From assembly GCF_014192155.1 (NCBI RefSeq), contig NZ_JACHXO010000005.1, positions 248,001 to 312,000 on the forward strand: DNA of 64,000 bases, in the 5' to 3' direction. Shown piece after piece: positions 35,493 to 43,974 of this stretch; within the stretch, counting starts at the first letter, position 1, and each line of letters begins with the position of its first letter. Made by a program: the position numbers and the translations under genes. The notes beneath the pieces are model-generated. The model was not told the DNA's origin. It saw only the letters and a list, made by a program, of their open reading frames with translations, and ran no database searches. Source of the DNA: Roseateles terrae (GTDB lineage: Bacteria > Pseudomonadota > Gammaproteobacteria > Burkholderiales > Burkholderiaceae_C).

Positions 35493-37109
35493 TCAGCGCA
35501 GGAAGAGCCGGTATACCGGGTTGTCGGTCTCTTCGGTGTAGGGATAGTTCAGCTGCTCCAGGAAGGCCTTGAAGGCCTTTGCATCGCCGCGAGGCACCTG
35601 CAGGCCGACGAGGATGCGACCATAGTCGGCGCCCTGGTTGCGATAGTGGAACAGGCTGATGTTCCACTCCGGGCGCAGGTGCGAGAGGAAGCGCATCAGC
35701 GCCCCGGGCCGCTCCGGGAAGACAAAGCGGAACAGCCGTTCGTTCTCCGCCAGCTCTGTCCGGCCGCCCACCATATGTCGCACATGCTGCTTGGCCAGTT
35801 CGTCGTCGGTGAGATTGACCGTGGGGAAGCGGTGTTTCTCGAACTGACGCGCCAGCTTGTCGGCTTCGTCCTGGCGGCTGATGGTCAGGCCGACGAAGAC
35901 GTGGGCTTCCTGGGTGTCCGAGATCCGGTAGTTGAATTCGGTGACGCTGCGCGGCCCGATCAGCTCGCAAAAGCGCCGGAAGCTGCCGCGCTCTTCGGGG
36001 ATGGTGACCGCAAACAGGGCTTCCCGGTGTTCCCCCACCTCCGCCCGCTCGGCGACGAAGCGCAGGCGGTCGAAGTTCATGTTGGCGCCGCAGGTGATGG
36101 CGATGAAGGTCTGGCCCTTGAGGCCCTTGTCCGCGGCGTACTGCTTGATGGCCGCCACGCCCAGGCCGCCGGCCGGCTCCAGGATGCTGCGGGTGTCGAC
36201 GAAGACATCCTTGATGGCGGCGCAGACGGCGTCGGTATCCACCACCACATAGTCGTCCACCAGTTCGCGGCAGATGCGGAAGGTTTCCTCTCCCACCAGC
36301 TTCACCGCGGTCCCGTCGGAGAACAGGCCGACGTCATTCAGGGTGACGCGTTTGCCGGCCTGGATCGAGCGGACCATCGCATCGGAATCCTTGGTCTGCA
36401 CGCCGATGACCTTGATCTCGGGGCGCACGGCCTTGATGTAGGCGGCCACGCCCGAGATCAGCCCACCCCCGCCGATGGCGCAGAATATGGCGTCGATGGG
36501 GCCGGGATGCTGGCGCAGCAGTTCCATCGCGATGGTGCCCTGGCCGGCGATCACGTCCGGATCGTCAAACGGATGAACAAAGGTCAGGCCCTGTTCACCT
36601 TCGAGTTGCAGCGCATGCTGATAGGCATCGGTAAAAGAATCACCGGACTGCACCACTTCGCCGCCCAGGGCCTGGACGGCATCCACTTTCACCCTCGGTG
36701 TGGTGGTGGGCATCACAATCACTGCCCGGCAACCGAGTTTGCGGGCGGAAAGGGCAACGCCCTGCGCGTGGTTTCCGGCAGACGCGCAGATCACGCCGCG
36801 AGCCAATTGCTCCGGCGTCAGTTGCGCCATCTTGTTATAGGCGCCGCGCAGCTTGAAACTGAATACCGGCTGCTGGTCTTCGCGTTTGAGCCAGACCTTG
36901 TTGTTAATCCGCTTGGAGAGATCGCGCGCGAAATCCAGGGAGGTTTCCTGCGCCACCTCATATACCCGCGCATTCAAGATTCGCTGGAGGTAGCTCTGGT
37001 CGGCCGGTAATAGCGCGGGATGGCGCGCGGATGCCCGCGGTTCACGGCGCTTTGAAAGTCGGGTGGGTGTGGAAGTGGGCGTGCGCGGGGCGCGCCGGGG
37101 GCCGGCCAT
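35493..37109 (-). CDS. ilvA: Threonine ammonia-lyase (biosynthetic threonine deaminase)
   Basis: IlvA is the PLP enzyme converting threonine to 2-oxobutanoate, the first step to isoleucine. The 538-residue protein has an atypical basic N-terminal extension of about 40 residues. The PLP fold (about 45-350) follows with the Schiff-base Lys in QPVFSFKLRGAYNKM, the ASAGNHAQGVALSA loop and the GGGGLISGVA phosphate loop. Two C-terminal ACT-like regulatory domains (about 375-535, including AEVGEHREALFAVTIPEERGSFRRF and FVFPERPGALMRFL) imply isoleucine/valine control. GGAGGG (37121-37116) six bases before the ATG at 37109 fixes the start. Its leader is about 266 bases long and contains a terminator. 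Confidence 0.95.
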   Translation of the reverse strand: MAGPRRAPRTPTSTPTRLSKRREPRASARHPALLPADQSYLQRILNARVYEVAQETSLDFARDLSKRINNKVWLKREDQQPVFSFKLRGAYNKMAQLTPEQLARGVICASAGNHAQGVALSARKLGCRAVIVMPTTTPRVKVDAVQALGGEVVQSGDSFTDAYQHALQLEGEQGLTFVHPFDDPDVIAGQGTIAMELLRQHPGPIDAIFCAIGGGGLISGVAAYIKAVRPEIKVIGVQTKDSDAMVRSIQAGKRVTLNDVGLFSDGTAVKLVGEETFRICRELVDDYVVVDTDAVCAAIKDVFVDTRSILEPAGGLGVAAIKQYAADKGLKGQTFIAITCGANMNFDRLRFVAERAEVGEHREALFAVTIPEERGSFRRFCELIGPRSVTEFNYRISDTQEAHVFVGLTISRQDEADKLARQFEKHRFPTVNLTDDELAKQHVRHMVGGRTELAENERLFRFVFPERPGALMRFLSHLRPEWNISLFHYRNQGADYGRILVGLQVPRGDAKAFKAFLEQLNYPYTEETDNPVYRLFLR

Positions 37110-37233
37110 TGAATTCCCTCCATGCCGCATCGGGCGGCCAATGATGATAAGCGAGGGTTTGTCCGAACCCTGGTAGCCCGCGACCCGCTCGGCGCCTCGG
37201 GCGTTCGCGGTTGGAGGAGGGCGGGTTGGGACG

Positions 37234-37265
37234 AAAAAAAGCCCAAGGCCTTGGGGGCCTTGGGC
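37234..37265 (-). terminator. Intrinsic terminator within the ilvA leader
   Basis: Minus-strand GCCCAAGGCC (37265-37256), a 5-base loop and GGCCTTGGGC (37250-37241), a perfect 10-bp stem, followed by seven T's (37240-37234). It lies 125 bases upstream of the ilvA ATG. No gene lies between it and the promoter at 37382-37411. Confidence 0.85.
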
Positions 37266-37381
37266 CGAATCCACCATGGAGGCGGTGGAGGAGACAATCG
37301 GTGCGGGGCTGCCCGGGGTGCCTGAGTGTGACTCGGGGTCACAGGTGGCACGCTGTGGGGTAGCGCTATCGCATGTCTAGA

Positions 37382-37411
37382 ATTCTAGGGCGGAGCATGC
37401 TGCGCCGCAAT
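37382..37411 (-). promoter_or_regulatory. Candidate sigma-70 promoter for ilvA leader transcript
   Basis: On the minus strand TTGCGG (37411-37406), a 17-base spacer and TAGAAT (37387-37382). Transcription would start near 37375. The -10 lies inside a perfect 12-bp palindrome CTAGAATTCTAG (37377-37388), which also offers a TAGAAT on the plus strand and might be an operator. Confidence 0.45.
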
Positions 37412-37500
37412 ATTTTTTCGATCACTTCTCGTTGGAGACAGGTCTCTAATGAGCAATATCACCGACCGTTGGGCGGTCCGTGACCAAGGAGCAAGAGCGC

Positions 37501-37923
37501 ATGGAATGCACGATCGACTGGATGGGCCGCGAAGGCATGAGCTTCGCCGCCACCACGGGCAGCGGTCATCTGGTGACGATGGACGGGGCTGCGGACGGCG
37601 GCGGCCGCAACCTGGCGCCGCGGCCAATGGAAATGGTGCTGCTGGGCACCGGGGGCTGCACCGCCTATGACGTGGTGCTGATCCTTCAGCGCGGGCGTCA
37701 CGATGTGCGCAACTGCCGGGTGCAGCTGAAGGCCGACCGGGCCGATACCGACCCGAAGGTGTTCACCCGGATCCACATGCACTTTGTGGTGGAAGGGCGC
37801 GACCTGTCCCTGCCGGTGGTGGAGCGGGCGGTCAAGCTCTCGCATGAAAAGTACTGCTCGGCCAGCATCATGCTGGCCAAGACGGCCGAGATCACCACGT
37901 CGGTGGAGTTGATCGACGTTTGA
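37501..37923 (+). CDS. OsmC family protein
   Basis: The 140-residue protein belongs to the OsmC/Ohr superfamily, thiol peroxidases and relatives. It has the YhfA-type sequence MLLGTGGCTAYDVVLILQRGR with one conserved Cys near residue 52 and a second in LSHEKYCSASIMLAKTAEI near 120, the positions of the catalytic pair in OsmC proteins. The substrate is not known. The start at 37501 is supported by AAGGAG at 37486-37491; a GTG at 37480 is in frame but lies before that site. It is divergent from ilvA and convergent with coq7. A weak hairpin (37953-37958 with 37966-37971) follows. Confidence 0.88.
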   Translation: MECTIDWMGREGMSFAATTGSGHLVTMDGAADGGGRNLAPRPMEMVLLGTGGCTAYDVVLILQRGRHDVRNCRVQLKADRADTDPKVFTRIHMHFVVEGRDLSLPVVERAVKLSHEKYCSASIMLAKTAEITTSVELIDV

Positions 37924-38012
37924 CTACAGGGCCGCTCGCGCTGCAGTCGATGTCTCTCTAAATAGGAGAGAGGATGCGCGACGCGCGGGCGCCCTGGTAC
38001 GCCGAGGCCGCC

Positions 38013-38630
38013 TCAGATCCGGTGCGCGGTCGTCGTCATGACCTTGGCCGCCAGACGCATCAGGCCTTTGATCGGTGCCGGCAACTCCACCGCGCCCCGC
38101 GCACGGGCCGCGTCGGCATGCTCCACCTCTTCGGCCATCATCTGGGCGACAATCGCACGTGAGCTGTGGTCACCCGCCGGTAGTCGGGTGAGATGGCTGT
38201 CCAGATGGGCCTCCACCTGACGCTCCGTTTCCACGACAAATCCCAGGCTCACCCGGTCTCCCACCCAGCCGGCTGCCGTGCCGATGGCGAACGCGCCGGC
38301 ATACCAGAGCGGGTTCAGCAGGCTGGGCCGATCATTCAGCGCCTGCAGCCGCTCGGCGGTCCAGGCCAGGTGGTCCAGTTCCTCCTGGGCGGCATGTTCC
38401 AGATGCTGGCGCAGATCTTCGTCCCGGGTGGTCATGGCCTGAGCGCGGTAGAGCGCCTGCGCGCAGATCTCGCCCACGTGGTTCACCCGCATCAGCGCGG
38501 CCGATTCCCGGCGCTGCTCTTCCGATAGCGCCTCATCGGGCTGCTGCGCCACAGGCGTCGGGCGGGACATCGGAGCGACGCCCGCCAGCGTCTTGAGGCT
38601 GTGGTCCAGTGTGGAGATCCACGCATCCAT
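38013..38630 (-). CDS. coq7: Demethoxyubiquinone hydroxylase Coq7 (2-polyprenyl-3-methyl-6-methoxy-1,4-benzoquinone monooxygenase)
   Basis: Coq7 is the di-iron membrane-associated hydroxylase of the penultimate step of ubiquinone synthesis. The 205-residue product ([18 protein letters not shown] start) has two repeated E-(x)n-ExxH iron-binding halves: [21 protein letters not shown] with the EELDHLAW helix, and [15 protein letters not shown] with [17 protein letters not shown] hydrophobic hairpin region ([18 protein letters not shown]) probably inserts into the membrane. The frame is open to 38918, but the upstream part is low complexity; the Met at 38630 gives the usual family length. An ATG at 38690 ([13 protein letters not shown]) is an alternative. 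Confidence 0.92.
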   Translation of the reverse strand: MDAWISTLDHSLKTLAGVAPMSRPTPVAQQPDEALSEEQRRESAALMRVNHVGEICAQALYRAQAMTTRDEDLRQHLEHAAQEELDHLAWTAERLQALNDRPSLLNPLWYAGAFAIGTAAGWVGDRVSLGFVVETERQVEAHLDSHLTRLPAGDHSSRAIVAQMMAEEVEHADAARARGAVELPAPIKGLMRLAAKVMTTTAHRI

Positions 38631-39063
38631 CCGGCTCGGATGGCGACCGCCGCGTCCCGAAGAAGAGGGGCGGCCAAATGCCGATGTCATCGAATCATTC
38701 ATATGGACATTCTGATCGGCATTCGCGGCCCCATTCTGATGGGGGACAAAGCCTGAGGGAGCGACGCTGGGCGCGGAAGAAACCGTCATGGCCTGACTGA
38801 TGGAGGCTTGGAAAGGGCAGTTTATGGGCATGCGACATACCTGCCCCAGGGGGGCTTCACTCGCGTTTGTGCGATTGCGTGATGACACATTTTTTAATCG
38901 CCTACGCGTTGCTTGCATCCAACGAAATCAGGACTTTTACGGGGATGCCGCTGGTCAGCGCGGATGGGAACTGTTGCAATACGGCACAGCTTCATTGCAG
39001 GAGCTTGGTTTGTGGAGGCCCGTTCCGGGCGCACAGGCCTCATTGAAGATCTAGGAGTCTCTA
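38631..39063. other. Non-coding region between coq7 and the first porin
   Basis: About 430 bases. The part nearest coq7 may encode an N-terminal extension of that protein. The rest should hold the promoters of coq7 and the porin; an AT-rich patch ACACATTTTTTAATCG at 38885-38900 stands out from the GC-rich surroundings. AGGAG at 39053-39057 is the porin ribosome binding site. I see no convincing gene; the plus-strand frame at 38800-39054 has no recognisable features. Confidence 0.5.
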
Positions 39064-40095
39064 ATGAAGAAATCTCTCGTCGCGCTGGCAGTGCTGGCTG
39101 GTTTCGCTGGTGCCGCTGCCGCTCAATCGTCTGTGACGCTGTTCGGCGTGATCGACGTCGCTGCCCGTTACACCAAGGCCAACGGCCAGAACGTCAAGCA
39201 ACTGACCAACGACGGCAGCAGCTCCAGCCGTTTTGGCGTCCGTGGCGTTGAAGACCTGGGTGGCGGCCTGAAGGCTGGCTTCTGGCTGGAAAGCGCCCTG
39301 TCGGCTGACACCGGCACCGCTGGTGACACCACCACCAACAAGTTCTGGAACCGCCGCGCTTCCGTGAGCCTGATGGGCGACTTCGGTGAAGTCCGTCTGG
39401 GCCGTGGCAAGACCTCCACCCGTCTGGTCGTTGACGACTTCGACGTGTACAGCACGACCGGCCTGGGCGATGTGACCCGCGTGTACAACACGCTGGGCAG
39501 CAGCATCCAGACCATCAACCGTGCTGACAACCTGGCTCAGTACTTCCTGCCGGGCGACCTGGGCGGTGCCTACGGTTCGTTCGACGTCGCCGCTGGCGAA
39601 GGCGCTGTTGGCGCCAAGTCCTACGGTGGCCGTCTGGGCTGGAAGGACAGCGCCATCAACGTGGCCGCTGGTTACCAGTCCACCGAAGGCGTGGCAACTG
39701 CCAAGTTCAAGCAACTGTCCCTGGGCGCCAGCTACGACTTCGGCATGGCCAAGGTCAGCGGTCTGTGGACCCAGCTGAAGTTCAACTCGCTGAAGCAGAA
39801 CATCTACACGATCGGCGCCGTTGTCCCCGTGACGACCGCTGGCTCGGTTCTGGCTCAGTTCAGCGATGCTGAAACCAACAGCACGGCTGACCGCGTGGCC
39901 GGCACTGCTGGCGATGCCAAGTTCTACACCGTTGGCTACCTGCACAACCTGTCCAAGCGTACGTCGGTGTACACCACCGCTTCGCTGATCGACAACAGCG
40001 GCCTGGCTGCCTTCAAGGTGCAAGGCAATGCCGTGAACTCCGCTCGTGGCGGCCGTTCGGGTGGTCTGGACGTCGGTATCAAGCACAGCTTCTAA
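39064..40095 (+). CDS. General porin (betaproteobacterial OmpC-like)
   Basis: A 343-residue outer-membrane beta-barrel precursor. The signal peptide MKKSLVALAVLAGFAGAAAA is followed by QSSVTLFGVIDVAARYT, the typical Burkholderiales porin start. Further marks are SSSRFGVRGVEDLGGGLKAGFWLE, FWNRRASVSLMGDFGEVRLGR and a C-terminal strand ending in Phe (GLDVGIKHSF), the Bam recognition signal. It should form a trimeric 16-strand channel for small solutes. Codon use is strongly biased (CTG, GGC, AAG, few rare codons), suggesting very high expression. A strong ribosome binding site and an intrinsic terminator bracket it as a single-gene unit. Confidence 0.96.
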   Translation: MKKSLVALAVLAGFAGAAAAQSSVTLFGVIDVAARYTKANGQNVKQLTNDGSSSSRFGVRGVEDLGGGLKAGFWLESALSADTGTAGDTTTNKFWNRRASVSLMGDFGEVRLGRGKTSTRLVVDDFDVYSTTGLGDVTRVYNTLGSSIQTINRADNLAQYFLPGDLGGAYGSFDVAAGEGAVGAKSYGGRLGWKDSAINVAAGYQSTEGVATAKFKQLSLGASYDFGMAKVSGLWTQLKFNSLKQNIYTIGAVVPVTTAGSVLAQFSDAETNSTADRVAGTAGDAKFYTVGYLHNLSKRTSVYTTASLIDNSGLAAFKVQGNAVNSARGGRSGGLDVGIKHSF

Positions 40096-40119
40096 TCCCT
40101 CGCGGATCAGCACTTGTGC

Positions 40120-40149
40120 AAAAAGCCGCCCCTCGGGGCGGCTTTTTTT
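40120..40149 (+). terminator. Intrinsic terminator of the first porin
   Basis: AAAAAGCCGCCC CTCG GGGCGGCTTTTTTT at 40120-40149: a 7-bp GC stem with CTCG loop, extended by A-T pairs. Confidence 0.93.
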
Positions 40150-40401
40150 CGTCTGGCGTTTTCATCGGGGCTCTTGGCGGGGACCTCAACGGTCGGCTTC
40201 GCGGGGCCCGTTCGGACTTCTCGACAGGCTCTGTAGGTTCGCCCTGCATGGGTGCGCGCCGCACCAGGCTGCAGCGTGAGATGTCTCATATTTGACAGGG
40301 TAAGTTCCCGTGGGCGATCTGCAACGCGAGTGGTCTGACATTCGACCGTTCCCCCAGAATCGATCACGGCGAACGACCACATCAAACAAAGGAGACATCG
40401 C
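40150..40401 (+). other. Upstream region of the second porin
   Basis: A 250-base intergenic stretch between the porin terminator and the second porin. AAAGGAG at 40389-40395 is its ribosome binding site, seven bases from the ATG. A promoter is expected here; CATATTTGACAG near 40288-40299 contains a TTGACA at 40293-40298, and AGAATC 17 bases on is only a weak -10. No gene is recognised. Confidence 0.4.
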
Positions 40402-41463
40402 ATGAAAAAAGCCGCCATGGCACTGGGCCTGCTGTCCGCGTCTATCGGGTCTGCCTGGGCACAGTCCAGTGTTCAGCTCTACGGCATCGTCGACGTCGGC
40501 GTGCGCATGACCAGCAATGCCAACGTCGGGTCTTCCAAGAAGCAGGTGATTCCGGGCGGGATGTCGCAAAGCCGGTTGGGCGTGAACGTGAATGAGGACC
40601 TGGGTGGCGGTCTGAAGGCCCTGGTCAACCTGGAGCACCGTCTCAATTCGGACAACGGCACCCAGGCCGCCGCCGATTTCTGGCGTCAGTCGTGGGTGGG
40701 CATCCAGTCGGCTGACTTCGGTCGCGTCATGCTCGGCCGCCAGTACAACATCCTCTTCGACATCTACACCTCGACCTACGCGTCGTTCAAGTACTCGCCC
40801 TACATCGAGGCCTACAAGCCTGAGATCGGCCTGTCCATGGGCGCGCGCCAGGACAACATGGTGAAGTACCTGGTCGAGAAGGGCCCGGTGCGCGGGGAAA
40901 TCCAGGTGTCTGCCGGCGAAGGCAACTCCCAGAACAAGTCCTACGGCGGCCTGCTTCGATTTGCTGACGGCCCGATCGCCGTGGGCGGCGCCTTCCTGAC
41001 GGTGGAAGACACCCTGGGCAAGAAGGTGCGGGGCTACACCGCGGGTGCGGCCTGGACCAGCGGTCCCTGGTATGCGAATGTCTCCTGGGCGACCAACAAG
41101 TTCGACCAGGGCGGCCTGCTGGGCGCGGCCTACACCTCCGGCCTGCTGGGCCCGGTGCTGAATGCGGCCGCCAATGACGTGCGCAAGCGCGACATGTACT
41201 CCTTCGGCGCCACCTACCAGCTCAGCCCGCAACTGAACATCGGTGGCCACTACTGGCTGGCGGAGCAGACCCACTACTCGGCCGCGCTGGCCAACACCAA
41301 GAGCAAGGGCCATTACTTCGCCTTCGTGGCGGACTACGCCTTCTCCAAGCGCACCGACGTCTACCTGGAAATGGACTACACCAAGCACAAGGGTGCCGTG
41401 CGCTTTTCCAACAACGAGAACCAGCGCGGCGGCGCCATCGTGGGTCTGCGTCACCGCTTCTGA
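40402..41463 (+). CDS. General porin (second copy, divergent)
   Basis: A 353-residue porin precursor of the same family as its neighbour, clearly diverged from it. Signal peptide MKKAAMALGLLSASIGSAWA, mature start QSSVQLYGIVDVGVRMT, then QSRLGVNVNEDLGGGLKALVNLEHRL, FWRQSWVGIQSADFGRVMLGRQYN and the C-terminal strand GAIVGLRHRF ending in Phe. The extracellular-loop regions differ from the first porin, so pore selectivity probably differs. It has its own leader and terminator and lies upstream of a peptide ABC transporter operon, whose substrates might cross the outer membrane through it; that link is positional only. Confidence 0.95.
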   Translation: MKKAAMALGLLSASIGSAWAQSSVQLYGIVDVGVRMTSNANVGSSKKQVIPGGMSQSRLGVNVNEDLGGGLKALVNLEHRLNSDNGTQAAADFWRQSWVGIQSADFGRVMLGRQYNILFDIYTSTYASFKYSPYIEAYKPEIGLSMGARQDNMVKYLVEKGPVRGEIQVSAGEGNSQNKSYGGLLRFADGPIAVGGAFLTVEDTLGKKVRGYTAGAAWTSGPWYANVSWATNKFDQGGLLGAAYTSGLLGPVLNAAANDVRKRDMYSFGATYQLSPQLNIGGHYWLAEQTHYSAALANTKSKGHYFAFVADYAFSKRTDVYLEMDYTKHKGAVRFSNNENQRGGAIVGLRHRF

Positions 41464-41508
41464 CCTTCGCGCTCCTTTTCCGCACCTCCGGACGCGCAGC
41501 GTCCGCGG

Positions 41509-41533
41509 AACCGCCCCTCGGGGCGGTTTTTTT
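41509..41533 (+). terminator. Intrinsic terminator of the second porin
   Basis: AACCGCCC (41509-41516), CTCG loop, GGGCGGTT (41521-41528), then T's to 41533. The stem and loop nearly repeat those of the first porin's terminator. Confidence 0.93.
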
Positions 41534-41696
41534 GTGGGCGTGTCGCGTCCTGCGCACGCGCAGCACGGCTTATGGACTTCCCCTCTTGCCGCTGGCAGCG
41601 TGTGTCCGGATGATGGACGCTTCACACACGCGGACCCGCGGGGCCTGGTGATGTCGCGGGCCACAAGTCGCGCGGCAGTCCGGCGGCCCAGATGAC

Positions 41697-42674
41697 ATGC
41701 TGGTTTTCATTCTTCGCCGACTGGTGCAAGCCATGGCCGTCATGCTGACGGTGGCCTTCGTCGCCTTCATGCTCTTCCAGTTTGTCGGCGATCCGGTCGC
41801 CAGCCTGGCCGGCCAGGACGCCACCCCCGAGCAACGCGCCCAGATCCGCAAGGACCTGGGCCTGGACCGGTCCTTCGTTGCCCAGTTCGCCACCTTTGTC
41901 GGCAATGCGGTGCAGGGCGAATTCGGCATCAGCCTGCAGCAGCGGCGCAAAGTGTCGTCCCTGCTGGCCGAGCGGGTGCCCGCCACGCTGGAACTCTCCG
42001 CCGTGGCGGCCGTCATTGCGCTGGTGGTGGCCATTCCGCTGGGGGTCTATGCGGCATTGCGGCGGGGCAGCGCGGGCACGCAGATCGTGATGGCGGTGTC
42101 CCTCATCGGAGTCTCGCTGCCCACCTTCCTGATCGGGGTGCTGCTCATTCTGGTCTTTGCGGTCCAGCTGCAATGGCTGCCCAGCAATGGCCGCGGGGAT
42201 GTGGTGACGCTGGGCGGCTGGACCACCGGCCTGCTCACCGTCGATGGCCTGCGGCATGTGCTGCTGCCCGCCATCACCCTGGCGGTCTATCAGCTCACCC
42301 TCATCATGCGCCTGGTGCGCTCCGAGATGCTGGAGGTCCTGCGGGCCGACTACATCAAGTTTGCCAAGGCCCGCGGCCTCAGCAACCGGGCCATCTATTT
42401 CGGTCATGCCCTCAAGAACACGCTGGTGCCGGTCATCACCGTCACCGGGCTGCAGGTGGGATCGCTGATTGCCTTTTCCATCATCACTGAAACCGTCTTC
42501 AACTGGCCCGGCATGGGATTGCTGTTCATCCAGGCCGTCCAGTTCCCCGACATCCCGGTGATGGCTGCCTATCTCTGTCTGATCTCCTTCATCTTCGTGG
42601 TGATCAATCTGGTGGTGGACCTGCTGTATTTTGTCGTCGACCCCCGCCTGCGCGTGGGCAGCGGCGCGCACTGA
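41697..42674 (+). CDS. Dipeptide/oligopeptide ABC transporter permease (DppB-like)
   Basis: A 325-residue inner-membrane permease of the DppB/OppB family. It starts with MLVFILRRLVQAMAVMLTVAFVAFMLFQFVGDP, the family's first helix, has five further helices, and carries the ATPase-coupling EAA loop as EVLRADYIKFAKARGLSNRAIYFGHALKN. The operon continues with an M20 amidohydrolase, a DppC-like permease and two ATPases. No periplasmic binding-protein gene is present in the operon or the window, so the substrate (dipeptide, oligopeptide or other) cannot be assigned. Confidence 0.93.
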   Translation: MLVFILRRLVQAMAVMLTVAFVAFMLFQFVGDPVASLAGQDATPEQRAQIRKDLGLDRSFVAQFATFVGNAVQGEFGISLQQRRKVSSLLAERVPATLELSAVAAVIALVVAIPLGVYAALRRGSAGTQIVMAVSLIGVSLPTFLIGVLLILVFAVQLQWLPSNGRGDVVTLGGWTTGLLTVDGLRHVLLPAITLAVYQLTLIMRLVRSEMLEVLRADYIKFAKARGLSNRAIYFGHALKNTLVPVITVTGLQVGSLIAFSIITETVFNWPGMGLLFIQAVQFPDIPVMAAYLCLISFIFVVINLVVDLLYFVVDPRLRVGSGAH

Positions 42675-42675
42675 C

Positions 42676-43923
42676 ATGAGCAGCTCGACGCGCGCAGTCC
42701 TCCACGGCGTGAGCCACGCTGCCGCTGGCACCTACCAGCGTCTGCTGGAAGGGCGCGGGGAGCTGGTGGCCCTGCGCCGTGAACTGCATGCGATGCCTGA
42801 GCTGGGCTTCGAAGAACGCCGCACCGGCGCCCGGCTGGTGCAGGCCCTGCGTGCCTGCGGTGTCGATGAAATCCATGAAGGCATCGGCCGCACCGGCCTC
42901 GTGGCGGTGGTGCATGGGCAACCCAACAAGGACGGCGGCGGCCCGAGTCGATCGCGTCTGCTGGGCCTACGGGCGGATATGGATGCGTTGCCCCTGCGTG
43001 AGCAGAATGATTTTGCCTGGAAGTCTGCGACGCCTGGCCTGATGCATGCCTGCGGTCACGACGGGCATTGCGCGATGCTGGTCGGCGCCGCCCGTTATCT
43101 GGCGCAGACCCGCCGCTTCAGTGGCAGCGCGGTGCTGGTGTTCCAGCCCGGCGAGGAAGGCTACGGCGGCGCCCGCGAGATGATTGCCGACGGCCTGTTC
43201 GACCGCTTCCCGGTCGAGGCCATCTATGCAATGCACAACTGGCCGCACCTGCCGCCCGGCAAGATCGGGCTGAACCGCGGCGCGATGATGGCGGCGGCGG
43301 ACCGGGTGCAGATCAACATCCAGGGCCGCGGCGGCCATGGTGCCCATCCGCACCTGAGCGTGGATCCTGTGCTGATTGCCGGCCACATCATCACCGCCGT
43401 GCAGAGCCTGGTGTCGCGCAACATCGCGCCGGTGGACCAGGCGGTGGTGAGCCTGTGTGCGATGCAGGCGGGGGATGCCGGCGCCTTCAGCGTCATTCCC
43501 GAGCTGGCGCAGCTCACCGGGACGGTGCGCAGCTTCAAACCGGAAGTGCAGCAGCTGCTGGAAGAGCGGATGACGCGGATGGTCGAGTCGGTGGCCCTCG
43601 GTTTTGGTGCGAGTGCGAAGGTGGACTACCAGCGGCTGTATCCTGCCACCGTCAATAGCGCGCGCGAGGCCGACTTCGCCGTGCGGGTCGCCCGCTGGCT
43701 GGTCGGCAGCGAGCATGTGGACGACGAGCTGCCGCCCAGCATGGGCTCTGAAGACTTTGCCTTCATGCTGCAAGCCCGGCCCGGCGCCTACCTGCGGCTG
43801 GGGCAGGGCGGCCCTTGCGGTCTGCATCAGCCGCGTTATGACTTCAATGACGAGATCCTGCCGCTGGGCGCTGCATTGTTTGCAGCGCTGGTCGAGCAGG
43901 GCCTGCCGCTGGAAACGCCCTGA
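42676..43923 (+). CDS. M20 family amidohydrolase (hippurate/N-acyl-amino-acid hydrolase type)
   Basis: A 415-residue cytosolic zinc amidohydrolase of the M20D family, which hydrolyses N-acyl or N-aryl amino acids and some dipeptides. Marks: LRRELHAMPELGFEE, LGLRADMDALP, metal-binding MHACGHDGHCAMLVG, VFQPGEEGYGGARE, MHNWPHLPPGKIG, and the dimerisation-domain GRGGHGAHPH. The final ligand His lies within the expected C-terminal region. The ATG at 42676 is one base after the dppB stop, so the genes are coupled. Being embedded between two permease genes, it probably acts on the imported substrate. Confidence 0.93.
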   Translation: MSSSTRAVLHGVSHAAAGTYQRLLEGRGELVALRRELHAMPELGFEERRTGARLVQALRACGVDEIHEGIGRTGLVAVVHGQPNKDGGGPSRSRLLGLRADMDALPLREQNDFAWKSATPGLMHACGHDGHCAMLVGAARYLAQTRRFSGSAVLVFQPGEEGYGGAREMIADGLFDRFPVEAIYAMHNWPHLPPGKIGLNRGAMMAAADRVQINIQGRGGHGAHPHLSVDPVLIAGHIITAVQSLVSRNIAPVDQAVVSLCAMQAGDAGAFSVIPELAQLTGTVRSFKPEVQQLLEERMTRMVESVALGFGASAKVDYQRLYPATVNSAREADFAVRVARWLVGSEHVDDELPPSMGSEDFAFMLQARPGAYLRLGQGGPCGLHQPRYDFNDEILPLGAALFAALVEQGLPLETP

Positions 43924-43974
43924 AGGCGTTGCCGCGGTGCGTGCCGAACAACCGACTGTCCGACTGTCTGACCC

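Noticed and set aside
37234-37375. A classical branched-chain leader peptide for ilvA.
   Set aside because: The frames in the leader lack runs of Ile, Val or Leu codons, and the one starting at 37277 reads through the terminator stem without a stop.
38800-39054. A small plus-strand gene of 84 codons upstream of the first porin.
   Set aside because: No homology features, no ribosome binding site, and it runs into the porin ribosome binding site; more likely promoter DNA.
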